From positions 43,998,194 to 44,062,193 of the forward strand of contig CP136069.1 in the NCBI GenBank assembly GCA_032622095.1: a stretch of 64,000 nucleotides of DNA, given 5' to 3'. Under the pieces are notes generated by a model that did no database searches, was not told the origin of the DNA, and saw nothing but the letters and a program-made list of their open reading frames with translations. This stretch comes from Siphonodentalium dalli. Lineage: Eukaryota; Mollusca; Scaphopoda; Gadilida; Siphonodentaliidae. Positions 63,958-64,000 of the stretch are shown here, one piece after another. The position numbers and the translations under genes were made by a program. How positions within the stretch are numbered: position 1 is the stretch's first letter; the number at the start of each line of letters is the position of its first letter.

Positions 63958-64000
63958 GTGCGCTACAGGAGAGAACTGGCAGTTGATTATGTTATCATGT
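63958..64000 (+). CDS. Cav2 exon e14 (partial): repeat IV selectivity filter
   Basis: Acceptor TATATATTTAAG; the first G completes the Arg codon from e13. Then CATGENWQLIMLSC is read up to the window end. ATGE supplies the repeat IV Glu of the EEEE selectivity ring, followed by the conserved Trp. Vertebrate high-voltage-activated channels usually read ATGEAW here, so Asn follows the Glu instead of Ala. The exon continues beyond the window, so its end is unknown. The acceptor has a weak pyrimidine tract, but the reading frame and motif fit no other start. Confidence 0.93.
   Translation, partial: MRYRRELAVDYVIM

Larger units (their letters stand above)
2966..64000 (+). other. Cav2-type voltage-gated calcium channel alpha-1 gene, partial (repeat III S1 to repeat IV pore)
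   Basis: Fourteen exon positions on the + strand join in frame into one protein matching repeats III and IV of the Cav2 alpha-1 subunit, the plasma-membrane pore that admits calcium at presynaptic terminals and neuroendocrine membranes. Cav2 rather than Cav1 or Cav3 is indicated by IIIS1-S2 (ALAAEDPV context), IIIS4 ([20 protein letters not shown]), the S4-S5 stretch [12 protein letters not shown] and IVS4-S5 (RQGYTIR...LWTF). Both visible selectivity-filter positions are Glu (TGEGWP in III, TGENW in IV), as expected of the EEEE ring of high-voltage-activated channels. Exons are 24-202 nt and introns reach about 18 kb. Both gene ends lie outside the window. I cannot tell which vertebrate paralogue is closest; an invertebrate usually has a single Cav2. 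Confidence 0.95.

Overview
The window is animal nuclear DNA: AT-rich, with small exons in long introns and dense non-autonomous transposons. It carries part of one gene on the + strand, the pore-forming alpha-1 subunit of a voltage-gated calcium channel. The residues place it in the Cav2 class (P/Q/N-type, cacophony/UNC-2 relatives). The 14 in-window exon positions run from repeat III S1 (2966) to the repeat IV pore loop (63958 to the window end), with matching splice phases at every junction. The gene is open at both ends: repeats I and II and the II-III linker lie upstream, IVS6 and the C-terminus downstream. Only about 1.6 kb of roughly 61 kb of gene is coding. The host looks like an invertebrate, probably a lophotrochozoan such as a mollusc or a relative, judged from channel sequence, a tRNA-derived SINE with an (AATC)n tail, and a 'TTTAGCTCACCTGAG' type repeat. 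I hold the taxon loosely.

Layout. 1-2965: intron or upstream sequence with foldback elements. 2966-21920: repeat III (S1-S2, S3, S4, S4-S5/S5, selectivity filter, S6). 25843-26007: III-IV linker and IVS1. 27749-34318: a cluster of IVS2 exons: three intact copies (27749-27859, 29639-29749, 34175-34318), all phase 0/0 and each encoding one complete S2, plus one decayed copy (28783). They look like mutually exclusive cassettes. 40073-40156: IVS3. 47097-47120: a 24-nt microexon in the IVS3-S4 linker, the place where vertebrate Cav2 genes also use a tiny cassette. 58922-59038: IVS4. 60136-60201: IVS5. 62036-62127: S5-P. 63958-64000: IV pore (GEN-W).

The introns are filled with palindromic MITE-like elements. 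The main families are: (1) 'TA-pal', a near-perfect ~210-bp palindrome flanked by TA (ends CAGTAATG...CATTACTG), about 29 full or partial copies; (2) 'hp-hAT', ends CAAGCCTG...CAGGCTTG, each end itself a ~110-bp hairpin, with 8-bp target duplications, about 16 copies; (3) four or five families flanked by TTAA with CCCTTT ends (piggyBac-like): TTAA-1 (ACCCAACA), TTAA-2 (ATGACGGGAG), TTAA-3 (AGTGCCAAG), TTAA-4 (a TTAA-3/TTAA-1 hybrid) and TTAA-5 (CTGAATG). A hairpin module (CCAATGCATTCTCTTATATA...) is shared by TTAA-1, -2 and -4. Also present are two non-autonomous Helitrons, a SINE with a 14-bp target duplication, hAT-like elements, a 1.5-kb element with iterated GAGAAGTCGGCCC ends, and several single foldbacks. 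Most short open frames in the window are translations of these palindromes.

The most interesting points are the IVS2 exon cluster with a decayed member, the microexon, the duplicated splice boundaries on both sides of the intron between IIIS6 and IVS1, the S5 exon squeezed between two transposons, and the evidence that TTAA elements trade hairpin modules.
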